A stretch of DNA of 64,000 nt, from assembly GCF_002802865.1 (NCBI RefSeq), contig NZ_PGLQ01000009.1, forward strand, positions 1 to 64,000, given 5' to 3'. Numbering within the stretch: position 1 is the first letter of the stretch; each line of letters opens with the position of its first letter. The translations under genes were made by a program, and so were the position numbers. Below are positions 14,695-22,762 of the stretch, one piece after another. The DNA comes from Bifidobacterium scaligerum. GTDB taxonomy: Bacteria; Actinomycetota; Actinomycetes; Actinomycetales; Bifidobacteriaceae. The notes under the pieces are model-generated. The model saw nothing but the letters and a program-made list of their open reading frames with translations, was not told where the DNA came from and did no database searches.

Positions 14695-15747
14695 ATGGCA
14701 GCAACTATCTGGTACGAGAAGGACGCCGATCTGTCCGTGTTCGATGGCAAGAAGGTCGCCATCCTGGGCTACGGCTCTCAGGGTCACGCTCATGCGCTGA
14801 ACCTGCGTGATTCCGGCGTTGACGTGGTTGTCGGCCTGCGTCCGACCTCCAAGTCCGTCGAGTTCGCCAAGGAGCAGGGCCTGGAAGTCAAGTCCGTCGG
14901 TGAGGCCGTTGCCGAGGCTGACGTCGTGATGATCCTGCTGCCTGATCAGTACCAGGCCAAGGTCTACAAGGAGGACGTTGAGCCGAACCTGAAGCCGGGT
15001 GCTGCTCTGGCCTTCGCTCACGGCTTCAACATTCACTACGGCTACATCAAGCCTTCCGAGGATCACCCGGTGTTCATGGTCGCCCCGAAGGGCCCGGGCC
15101 ACATCGTGCGTCGTGAGTACGCCGCCGGCCGTGGCGTCCCGGTCGTCGTGGCCGTCGAGCAGGATCCGGACGGCAAGACCTGGCCGCTGTGCCTGGCTTA
15201 CGCCAAGGCTCTGGGTGCTCTGCGCGCCGGTGCTATCAAGACCACCTTCACCGAGGAGACCGAGACCGATCTGTTCGGCGAGCAGGACGTGCTGATGGGT
15301 GGTATCAACCACCTGTGCGACATGGGCTTCGATGTGCTGACCGAGGCTGGCTACCAGCCGGAGATCGCTTACTTCGAGGTGTTCCACGAGCTGAAGATGC
15401 TGGTCGACCTCGCTAATGAGGGTGGTCTGAACAAGGCTCGTTGGTCCTGCTCCGACACTGCCCAGTACGGCGACTACACCTCCACGGTTATCACCGAGGA
15501 GACCAAGAAGCGCATGCAGTACCAGCTCAAGCGTATTCAGGATGGCTCCTTCGCCAAGGAGTTCATGGATGATCAGGCCGCCGGCGCTCCGAAGTTCAAG
15601 AAGCTGCAGGAAGAGTACTCTCACCCGCACCTTGAGACCGTTGGCCCGAAGCTGCGCGCCATGTTCTCCTGGAACAACGGCCCGGCCAAGGATCAGGATG
15701 AGGCTGAGTCCTTCAACGGCAAGATCGCTCGTACTCAGGTTCAGTGA
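14695..15747 (+). CDS. ilvC: Ketol-acid reductoisomerase, first copy
   Basis: IlvC rearranges and reduces acetolactate or acetohydroxybutyrate with NAD(P)H and Mg2+, the second step of valine and isoleucine synthesis. The 350-residue length fits the short class I enzyme. The N-terminal Rossmann motif is [20 protein letters not shown] (residues 24-43). The substrate and metal region includes [22 protein letters not shown] and acidic residues in the C-terminal knotted domain ([16 protein letters not shown]). The ATG at 14695 follows AAAGGAG. A second copy lies 1.4 kb downstream with near-identical DNA in long stretches. The acetolactate synthase genes are not in the window. Confidence 0.96.
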   Translation: MAATIWYEKDADLSVFDGKKVAILGYGSQGHAHALNLRDSGVDVVVGLRPTSKSVEFAKEQGLEVKSVGEAVAEADVVMILLPDQYQAKVYKEDVEPNLKPGAALAFAHGFNIHYGYIKPSEDHPVFMVAPKGPGHIVRREYAAGRGVPVVVAVEQDPDGKTWPLCLAYAKALGALRAGAIKTTFTEETETDLFGEQDVLMGGINHLCDMGFDVLTEAGYQPEIAYFEVFHELKMLVDLANEGGLNKARWSCSDTAQYGDYTSTVITEETKKRMQYQLKRIQDGSFAKEFMDDQAAGAPKFKKLQEEYSHPHLETVGPKLRAMFSWNNGPAKDQDEAESFNGKIARTQVQ

Positions 15748-16324
15748 TTGAGGCGGCAGCAGCCGCTGAGTGCCTAAAGAAACAGGTCGCCATCTCGCGC
15801 ACAATCTCGTGCAACGGATGGCGGCCTTTTTATGTGGCGCGGGTGCTTGGGCGAACATGTGGAGGCGTGAGCGGGACATATATGGGCATGCTGTACTGAG
15901 ACGCAGGGTGCAGCATGGCTGCAAAACGAAATGCCGTGGCGACTGCGTCCCGCCCGTGCTGTGTAGGTGAGTCTTCTACTCTTCTGGTTCCTGCTTGAAC
16001 GCGCTGCGCAGAGACACTCCCTGCCCTTCTTATGCTGCTTGAGCGCTGCGCCAAGATGCTCCCTATATCTTCTTGCGTTCATGTCGCGCGAATACATCTC
16101 TGATTCTGTTTTTTTAGGGTTGTGCGCCCTCTTGCTTTTGCCACAAGATTTCGTTTTCTGTGATTCTGCGGTTTCGTACCAATGCGTTGTGCCACGTGAG
16201 TGTATTTGCGGCGTTTCCGTCCCTTCGTACCACGCGGATTGGCGTAATTGCGTTATCGCATATGGCTCTTCTCTAGGGTGGCGTGGTACGACATCGCATA
16301 TTTGGGCATTTTCCAGCTTCGTAC

Positions 16325-16578
16325 CGCGAAACGAATTGCAAGGTGGGAAGCGAGTAACGTGCGCCCGCTCACGAAGCGCGAATCGAAGCGCGAATGGAAT
16401 CGCGGGGTGACCCACGAAGCGTTCTGCGAGGCGAAGCGGGACATATCGCGAGGTGAATCGCGAATGGAATCGCGAAGCAGGAAGCGAGCAACGCATGTCT
16501 GTCCACGAATCGCGAAACGAATTGCAAGGTGGGAAGCGAGTAACGTGCGCCCGCTCACGAAGCGCGAATCGAAGCGCG
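16325..16578. repeat. Duplicated 68-bp segment in a GCGAATCGCGAA-rich repeat region
   Basis: Positions 16325-16392 and 16511-16578 are identical over 68 bp, starting CGCGAAACGAATTGCAAGG. The copies are 186 bp apart. The sequence between and after them is also repetitive (GAAGCGARGCGR, CGCGAGGTGAATCGCGAA), so this is an old tandem with a recently homogenised part. Confidence 0.85.
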
Positions 16579-16975
16579 GGGTGAATCGCGAAACGTCTTG
16601 CGAAGCGAAGCGAGGCATACCGCGAGGTGAATCGCGAAGTGTGCCATGAAACGAAACTTGGGTATTGGACCCGACGTAAACCGGTTTCACGGTTTCTGTG
16701 TCGTGGCGTTAATCCGGCCAGGGTTGCCTGTTCCGTGAGCAGGAATAAGTCGTCGAGGGACGCTACGCGACGGCAAGCTCGGCCCCACGAAAGTAAGAAC
16801 CGGGCGCGCCGCCAAGTCCCTTCCGCGCGCCACCAAGTCCCCCTCGCGCACCTACAGCTAGTCCGCATCGTAAGAAAATGTCCATATGCGACCAAAAGTC
16901 GATTCGTGAACTGGCTCACGTTGTGGACGGAGGGCAAGCGCCTACGTCGTTCTCGGTAGGATGGACACCAGTTTG

Positions 16976-17022
16976 CGGGACACAATCCCGCCACGCTTGA
17001 GCCCGCTCGGGATATCCCGAGC
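16976..17022 (+). promoter_or_regulatory. Paired palindromes in the second ilvC leader
   Basis: GCGGGA-cacaa-TCCCGC (about 16976-16992) is followed by the perfect 18-bp palindrome GCTCGGGATATCCCGAGC (17005-17022), about 110 bp upstream of the start codon. They could be an operator or an RNA switch. No T tract follows. Confidence 0.5.
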
Positions 17023-17130
17023 GCCACCCAAACGCGCACCATGCATACAAATGCATACGCGCAACCACCACAACACCGTGTGCCGGCTGCCCCATTTCGC
17101 CGGCACGCCAGTAGTACAAGGAGTGCTTAC

Positions 17131-18183
17131 ATGGCTGCACAGATCTGGTACGACAATGATGCCGATCTTTCCGTCCTCGATGGCAAGAAGGTTGCCATCA
17201 TCGGTTATGGTTCCCAGGGTCACGCTCATGCGCTGAACCTGCGTGATTCCGGCGTTGACGTGGTTGTCGGCCTGCGTCCGACCTCCAAGTCCGTTGAGTT
17301 CGCCAAGGAGCAGGGCCTGGAAGTCAAGTCCGTGCCGGAAGCCGCTGCCGAGGCTGACGTCATCATGATTCTGGCTCCCGACCAGTACCAGCGCACCATC
17401 TGGGCCAACGACATCGAGCCCAACATCAAGCCGGGCGCTGCCGTCGCTTTCGCCCACGGCTTCAACATTCACTACGGTTACATCAAGCCCACCGAGGATC
17501 ACCCGGTGTTCATGGTCGCCCCGAAGGGCCCGGGCCACATCGTGCGTCGTGAGTACGCCGCCGGCCGTGGCGTCCCGGTCGTCGTGGCTGTCGAGCAGGA
17601 TCCGCGCGGCGACGGCTGGGCTCTGACCCTGGCTTACGCCAAGGCCCTCGGTGCTCTGCGCGCCGGTGCCATCAAGACTACCTTCAAGGAGGAGACCGAG
17701 ACCGATCTCTTCGGCGAGCAGAACGTGCTCATGGGTGGCGTGAACAAGCTTGTCGAGATGGGCTTCGAGGTCCTCACCGACGCCGGCTACCAGCCGGAGA
17801 TCGCCTACTTCGAGGTCTGCCACGAGCTCAAGATGCTCGTCGACCTGATGAACGAGGGTGGTCTGAACAAGGCTCGTTGGTCCTGCTCCGACACCGCCCA
17901 GTACGGCGACTACACCAACACCGTCATCAACGAGGACTGCCGCAAGCGCATGGAGTACCACCTCAAGCGCATCCAGGACGGCTCCTTCGCCAAGGAGTTC
18001 ATCGACGATCAGGATGCCGGCGCTCCGCACTTCAAGGAGCTGCAGGAGAAGTACTCCAACGAGCGCATCGAGACCGTCGGCCCGAAGCTGCGCGCCATGT
18101 TCTCCTGGAACAAGGACGGCGTCAAGGATGCCGACGAGGCCAACTCCTTCACCGGCAAGATCGCTCGCGCCCAGGTGCAGTGA
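17131..18183 (+). CDS. ilvC: Ketol-acid reductoisomerase, second copy
   Basis: This 350-residue paralogue has the same domains as the copy at 14695: the Rossmann motif [17 protein letters not shown], the [14 protein letters not shown] motif and the acidic metal-binding residues of the C-terminal domain. The ATG at 17131 follows AAGGAG at 17118-17123; the frame is open further upstream but that part is not conserved. Coding DNA is nearly identical to the first copy in blocks such as 17218-17334, while other parts carry many changes, for example around residues 85-110 and 150-160. That mosaic suggests gene conversion. Both copies keep every motif, so both should be active, and different leaders may allow separate control. 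Confidence 0.96.
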   Translation: MAAQIWYDNDADLSVLDGKKVAIIGYGSQGHAHALNLRDSGVDVVVGLRPTSKSVEFAKEQGLEVKSVPEAAAEADVIMILAPDQYQRTIWANDIEPNIKPGAAVAFAHGFNIHYGYIKPTEDHPVFMVAPKGPGHIVRREYAAGRGVPVVVAVEQDPRGDGWALTLAYAKALGALRAGAIKTTFKEETETDLFGEQNVLMGGVNKLVEMGFEVLTDAGYQPEIAYFEVCHELKMLVDLMNEGGLNKARWSCSDTAQYGDYTNTVINEDCRKRMEYHLKRIQDGSFAKEFIDDQDAGAPHFKELQEKYSNERIETVGPKLRAMFSWNKDGVKDADEANSFTGKIARAQVQ

Positions 18184-18325
18184 TCAGTGATTGCTGATTG
18201 CAGTGGATTGCAGTGCTGTGATTGTGCTGCTAGGCGCGGTTTGAGCGAGACAATAGTCCCACGAAAATAGCGTCGGGCTTCGCTAACAGCAAGTACCCAA
18301 TTGCGCATGCCGCGCACCACACACT

Positions 18326-18373
18326 AAGACGGCCGTCGTTCCGATTCGTTCGGAGCGGCGGCCGTCTTGTTTT
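18326..18373 (+). terminator. Terminator of the second ilvC
   Basis: AAGACGGCCGTCG (18326-18338) pairs with CGGCGGCCGTCTT (about 18356-18368) around a loop of about 17 bases that itself contains CCGATTCGTTCGG. It is followed by GTTTTGTTG on the plus strand. Confidence 0.8.
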
Positions 18374-18897
18374 GTTGTGGCGCGTGGTACGTCTGTGTGT
18401 TTTGGTTGATTTGGTGTTGTTGTGACAGGATTCCTTGTCGCAACAACGCGCTAGGCGGTTATTTGCTTTAGTGTGGCAATGGTTTGGGCTATTTTGCGTT
18501 GGGGACGCATGAAGGGCTGTGGTACGTCCTCATGTTTCGTGTGGATTTGCGTTGTTGTGCCGTCGTGGGTGGGGAGAGCCGCGATGGGGGAGGAGAAAAT
18601 GGGTGCCGTAGGGCGGCGGCTGTCTTGTTTTGTGGTGGCGCGTGGTACGTCTGAGTGTTTTGGTTGATTTGGTGTTGTTGTGACAGGATTCCTTGTCGCA
18701 ACAACGCGCTAGGCGGTTATTTGCTTTGGTGTGGCAATGGTTTGGGCTATTTTGCGTTGGGGTCGCGTGAGGGGCTGTGGTACGTCCTCATGTTTCATGT
18801 GGATTTGTGTTGTTGTACCACTGTAGATGGGTAGGTGGGTGAGAGCCGCCTCCGTGAAGAAGAGAAGAAATGGGTGTCGTAGGGCGGCGGCCGTGAT
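18360..18897. repeat. Tandem ~258-bp direct repeat, two copies
   Basis: The segment starting GTCTTGTTTTG(T)GTGGCGCGTGGTACGTCTG is present at about 18363 and again about 258 bp later. Both copies run through GGGTGYCGTAGGGCGGCGGC near 18602 and 18880. Each copy contains a strong hairpin, GTTGTTGTGACAGGA...TTCCTTGTCGCAACAAC (about 18415-18446 and 18673-18704). The remainder of the intergenic space to about 19106 holds nothing I can name. Confidence 0.8.
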
Positions 18898-19106
18898 GTC
18901 CTTACGACACCCATGACTTGTTGCACATGGCTGCCGCGCATGAACGGCACACGTAACCATCACGCGATGGATGCGGGTGACCCGTAAGTTGTAATGTATG
19001 CGGTGCAACTTACGAGCCGCTTGCGAGTGTGCAGCAGACGCAAGCGCTGCGCACTCGCCTAGTCGGCTCCCCGTCGAGACGGCCGCAAACCCCAACCAGC
19101 GTCCGT

Positions 19107-21011
19107 CTACCGGATCACCCACGCGGACGTGTCGGTGGGCAACTGGCCTTTGGCGGTCAGTGGGCCGGACGTCAGCACGACCTCGCCTTCCGGCAAAGTA
19201 ACCGGCATGGCACCGAAGTTCGTCACAGCCGTGAACGTACGACCGTTCGTCGCCGCGCGGGTGTACGCAACTACATCGGTGCCCAAATCGATCAGAGCGG
19301 CTGACGTGTCTCGTGTGGCAGTCAGCGACTCCTGGCGGATCGCCAGCGCCGCGTGATACAGCGCGAGCATCGAATCCGGGTCGGCTTCCTCCACGTCCAC
19401 GGCGAAGTCCTTGAACCACAACGGCTGCGGCAGGTGCGGGTCGGCTGCGGGCGTCTCTCCAATGCGCACTGCACCAGCCGTCTCGCCACGCACGTCAGCC
19501 GCGCCGGCCGCGCCGGCCGCGCCGCCACGCACGTCAGCCGCACCCGCCGCATCAACCCGCACGGCCGGCGAGAATCCAAACGAAGCACCCGTGCCGAACT
19601 GCCCGGCGGCGCACAGCGGCACGTGATTCTCACCGGTGCCGTCGTCGGCCGGAATCGGCAGACTGAAGTCGACCAAAGACGGCTCATCGGCGGCGACCCA
19701 CGGCAGCGGCACGCGGCAACCGTCGCGTCCCTTGTCCATCGTGGCCTGATTGGTGTGGAATGCGGTCGGATCCTCCAAACGGTCCCACGGAATATCCGCC
19801 ACCTCGAATAGACCCAGCTCCTCGCCTTGGTAAATGTAGGCGGCACCGGGCAGGCCCAGCTCCATCAGCGCGGCCGCGCGGGCGCGACGGGTGCCGAGCT
19901 CGCGATCCTCCGGGTAGCTGGCACCGTTGCGCAGCAGCCAGTCGTGCGGCAGCTGGTGGTACGGCGCACCCTTGACCTGTGGCAGACCGTAGCGCGAGGG
20001 GCTGCGCGGCACGTCGTGATTGTTCATCACCCACGTGGTGGTGGAGCCGCCGGTCTCCTCGGCCGCCTTGAGTCCGCCGGCGATCGCCTCGCGGAACTCG
20101 TCGGCGAACCAGCTGGCCTTGGCGAAGTCGAAGTTGAAGGACTGACCCAGCTCGTCGGGCGAGGCGTACAGATGTTGATGTTCGGGCACCACCCATGCCT
20201 CGGCCACGGCGAAACGCGGCGGATTGTACTCGTTGAACACTTCGCGCCACTCGCGGTAGATGTCGTGCACTTCGCGACGGTCGAACAGCGGGTGGGAGAA
20301 GTCGTGGCAGAGCACGCCGACCACGCTGTACTCGCGTCCCAGCTCTTCCAGCGGCTTGGATTCCAGATCTTTGGCCAGACCGTGCGCCACGTCGATGCGG
20401 AAGCCGTCCGCACCGTGGTCGGACCAGAAGCGCAGCGTTTTCTTGAACTCTTCGTGGATGTCCGGATTCTTCCAGTTGACGTCCGGCTGGGCTTTGTCGA
20501 ACAGGTGCAGATACCACTGGCCGTCCGCCACGCGGGCCCAGGCCGGGCCGCCGAAGAAGGACTGCCAGTCGTTCGGCGGCAGTTCGCCGTGCTCGCCGCG
20601 GCCGTCACGGAAGATGTAGCGGTCGCGCTCGGGGGAGCCGGGGGCGGCGGCGAGGGCTGCCTGGAAGAATACGTGCTTGTCGGAGGTGTGGTTCGGTACG
20701 ATATCGACGATCACTTTGATGCCGGCTTCGTGCGCGGCTTTGGCCATGGTGTCGAAGTCGTCCATGGTGCCGAGTCGCGGGTCTACGTTGCGGTAGTCGA
20801 TCACGTCGTAACCGCCGTCCGCAAGGTCGGAGGGGTAGAAGGGGGAGAGCCAGATGGCGTCGATGCCGAGGCGCTTCAGGTAGTCGATTTTTTCGGTGAC
20901 GCCGGCGATGTCGCCGAGGCCGTCGCCGTTGACGTCCTTAAAGGAACGTGGGTAGATCTGGTAGACGACGGCTTGCTTCCACCAGTCGTCGTTCAGGTTG
21001 TTGGCGGTCAT
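19107..21011 (-). CDS. Alpha-glucosidase / oligo-1,6-glucosidase (GH13)
   Basis: This cytoplasmic GH13 enzyme releases glucose from the non-reducing ends of short alpha-1,4 or alpha-1,6 glucans. From the ATG at 21011 it has 634 residues. It begins DDWWKQAVVYQIYPRSF, with the DVNGDGLGD calcium-site motif soon after. The nucleophile Asp is in GFRIDVAHGLAK, the acid/base Glu in FAVAEAWVVPEH and the third acid in VMNNHDVPRSPSRYG. These resemble bifidobacterial Agl enzymes active on isomaltose, panose and sucrose-like sugars. An Ala/Gly-rich low-complexity insert ([20 protein letters not shown], about residues 508-540) sits near the C-terminal domain and is odd for the family. The start follows AAAGGA on the minus strand. 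A LacI gene lies directly upstream on the same strand. Confidence 0.93.
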   Translation of the reverse strand: MTANNLNDDWWKQAVVYQIYPRSFKDVNGDGLGDIAGVTEKIDYLKRLGIDAIWLSPFYPSDLADGGYDVIDYRNVDPRLGTMDDFDTMAKAAHEAGIKVIVDIVPNHTSDKHVFFQAALAAAPGSPERDRYIFRDGRGEHGELPPNDWQSFFGGPAWARVADGQWYLHLFDKAQPDVNWKNPDIHEEFKKTLRFWSDHGADGFRIDVAHGLAKDLESKPLEELGREYSVVGVLCHDFSHPLFDRREVHDIYREWREVFNEYNPPRFAVAEAWVVPEHQHLYASPDELGQSFNFDFAKASWFADEFREAIAGGLKAAEETGGSTTTWVMNNHDVPRSPSRYGLPQVKGAPYHQLPHDWLLRNGASYPEDRELGTRRARAAALMELGLPGAAYIYQGEELGLFEVADIPWDRLEDPTAFHTNQATMDKGRDGCRVPLPWVAADEPSLVDFSLPIPADDGTGENHVPLCAAGQFGTGASFGFSPAVRVDAAGAADVRGGAAGAAGAADVRGETAGAVRIGETPAADPHLPQPLWFKDFAVDVEEADPDSMLALYHAALAIRQESLTATRDTSAALIDLGTDVVAYTRAATNGRTFTAVTNFGAMPVTLPEGEVVLTSGPLTAKGQLPTDTSAWVIR

Positions 21012-21110
21012 GTTGATCCTTTCCGATGGTTGCGTTGGTTGGGTCGCGCGTCTGTCTGCCTGTGATCGTCGTCTCGTATGCTGATGGGTCGGTTGGGCTG
21101 ACCTCATCAA

Positions 21111-21125
21111 TGACAACGATACCAT
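21111..21125. promoter_or_regulatory. Candidate LacI operator upstream of the alpha-glucosidase
   Basis: TGACAACGATACCAT lies about 100 bp upstream of the alpha-glucosidase start. It matches 14 of 15 bases with TGACAACGATATCAT upstream of the neighbouring LacI gene (22501-22515). Two such sites, one before each gene, suggest a shared regulator. The rest of 21012-21314 shows only an A+T-rich promoter-like area near 21140-21185. Confidence 0.6.
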
Positions 21126-21314
21126 CAGTATCGCTCATATTGTTGGGTCATGATATGAATTGGCCGATAATAACGTAGTCATGATTGCTGATGACGTTTG
21201 TCTGAGACGGGAGACACGGCGACTCACGGAAGCGCAAAGATGGGATTGGCCGCGTAAGCGTCGCGTCACCGTGCTGCGGCGGCAATGATGTTGCGGGTGC
21301 GACGGGGGCACCCG

Positions 21315-22331
21315 CTACGCGCGCGGCGGCGCGGTGGTCTCGCGCAGCATCAGCGGCGTGGGCGGCTGGCGGAACGCAGCCTCGATCGGCGTGCCCGCGA
21401 TGGCGTCCATCGCCAGTCGCCCGGCGTCCGCGCCCATCGCAAACGGATCCTGATGCACAGTAGTCAGTCCCACGGCAGGCGCCAGTCCGGCGTCATCGAA
21501 TCCGATGATCGACAAATCCTGCGGCACCCGACGGCCATATTGACGCAGACGGTACAGTACGGGCAGAGCCAGGTCGTCGTCCTCGAAGCAGTAGGCGGTG
21601 ATGTCGGCCGGGGCGGTGAGCACGGCATTCAAAGCGGCGCTGGTCTCATCGGCGGACCCGCGTGGCACCTTGAGATGCGTCACCTCGACGTCCGGGTGCG
21701 CGTCGGTGGCGTCGAGCATGCCTTGAAGCCGCGCCTCGGCGCTGTAGCGCATATTGGTTTCGGCCCGATACCCGCCCACGAATGCGATACGCCGATGCCC
21801 CAGCGCGATCAGGTGCTCGATGGCCGCGCGGGTGGCCGTCCGATCGTCGATGCTGACCGCCGCATCCACGCCCTCGGTGGAGGGGATGTTGATGCCCACG
21901 ATCGGCACGTGCATATGCTTCAGGCGCGCCACCTCGTCCGGCTCGATGTTGAACGAGCTGACGATCACCGCGTCGGCGTTGCGGCGCACGGGCAGATCGA
22001 CGAAGAAATCACGGCGCTCGCTGGCGCTGCGCATCGGGTAGACGACGGTGTCGTAGCCGGCCGGACGAAGTACGGAATCCAGCCCGGCGAAAATATTCGA
22101 GTTGAACCAAGTGGTGATCGTTTCGCTGGCCAGCAGTGCGATGCGGAACGACTGCCCGGACTTCAGTGCCGCGGCCGAACGGGAGATGGAGTAGTCCAGT
22201 TTTTCGGCTGCGGCCATCACCTTGTCGCGGGTTTCGGGCAGTACGAGGTCCGGTTTGGCGAACGTGCGAGACACGGTGGATACGGAGACGCCGGCCTCCC
22301 GCGCCACCGCCTGAATGCTTGCCTTGGTCAT
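21315..22331 (-). CDS. LacI-family regulator beside the alpha-glucosidase
   Basis: The 338-residue protein has a LacI helix-turn-helix at residues 3-25 (KASIQAVAREAGVSVSTVSR) and a hinge with YSISRSAAALKSG. A sugar-binding domain starts near residue 62 (FRIALLASETITTWFNS). The end, PTPLMLRETTAPPRA, is the usual C-terminus of this group. It is closely similar in layout to the LacI at 49043-50068 (KLDFSISRSATALKSG, TTWFN/SWFNT), so the two are paralogues. It is transcribed toward the alpha-glucosidase, and a matching 15-bp site is found upstream of both genes, which suggests control of both. The effector is unknown; a glucoside is likely. Confidence 0.9.
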   Translation of the reverse strand: MTKASIQAVAREAGVSVSTVSRTFAKPDLVLPETRDKVMAAAEKLDYSISRSAAALKSGQSFRIALLASETITTWFNSNIFAGLDSVLRPAGYDTVVYPMRSASERRDFFVDLPVRRNADAVIVSSFNIEPDEVARLKHMHVPIVGINIPSTEGVDAAVSIDDRTATRAAIEHLIALGHRRIAFVGGYRAETNMRYSAEARLQGMLDATDAHPDVEVTHLKVPRGSADETSAALNAVLTAPADITAYCFEDDDLALPVLYRLRQYGRRVPQDLSIIGFDDAGLAPAVGLTTVHQDPFAMGADAGRLAMDAIAGTPIEAAFRQPPTPLMLRETTAPPRA

Positions 22332-22500
22332 TGGAACCGCCTTCGCCGTCTGGTTGTTACGCTTGCTCGTTGCGTCGCTCGCCCGCGGCTGATTTGCGTT
22401 GCCGACGTGCGGGCTGGTGGCTGGTCATGATCGGACATGGTTTTGCATGTTGTTGGCATGTCTTGATCATGGCCGCGCATGAATGGTGTCGTCATTGCTG

Positions 22501-22515
22501 TGACAACGATATCAT
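22501..22515. promoter_or_regulatory. Candidate autoregulatory operator of the LacI at 21315-22331
   Basis: TGACAACGATATCAT matches the site upstream of the alpha-glucosidase at 14 of 15 positions and lies 170 bp upstream of the LacI start. Its right half contains the palindrome GATATC. Confidence 0.55.
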
Positions 22516-22594
22516 GTGCGGTTCATAAGTGCGACGTGCGATTGCGCGATGTGCGATTGCGCGACGTGTGCTGTGTGCTGTGCCGCAGATTCGT

Positions 22595-22709
22595 CAGAGT
22601 ACGTTAGTCCAGAGGAAAAACCCTTCCATCTGGGAAAACGTACGCTGAGTGTCAGTCAGCGTACGTTAGTCCAGATGAGGGGTCTTTTAGTCTGGAAGAA
22701 CGTACGCTG
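22595..22709. repeat. Two tandem nested-hairpin units
   Basis: Unit 1 (22595-22647) and unit 2 (22657-22709) have the same plan. CAGNGTACGT, TAG and a TCCAGA arm are followed by a variable loop, then TCTGG and ACGTACGCTG. In unit 2 both arms pair perfectly (CAGCGTACGT with ACGTACGCTG, TCCAGA with TCTGGA). The loops differ between units while the arms are kept. They lie between the LacI promoter and the 3' end of the large pilus protein gene, so they may end transcription of the latter. Otherwise 22332-22762 holds only the operator above. Confidence 0.75.
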
Positions 22710-22762
22710 AGGAGACCGACGGTCCGGATAGACGGGTTGTTCGGTCGCCCGCCCAACCCGAA

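Larger units (their letters stand above)
15748..17130. other. 1.4-kb region between the two ilvC genes
   Basis: No convincing gene is seen. A hairpin-like stretch lies just after the first ilvC (CGGCAGCAGCCGCTGAG near 15753), and AT-richer sequence with CGTACC-type words runs to about 16320. GCGAATCGCGAA-type repeats follow (16325-16640), including a 68-bp exact duplication. From about 16960 the leader of the second ilvC has two adjacent palindromes. Long open frames across this region translate the repeats (strings such as SRFTSRYASLRF) and have no family look. Confidence 0.55.

Noticed and set aside
15774..17042. 422-codon frame on the minus strand between the ilvC genes
   Set aside because: Its length comes from repeats read in frame (SRFTSRYASLRF strings), with no conserved domain and no ribosome-binding site.
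18709..19419. 236-codon frame antisense to the 258-bp repeat and the alpha-glucosidase 3' end
   Set aside because: It is a shadow of the alpha-glucosidase in another frame joined to non-coding repeat.
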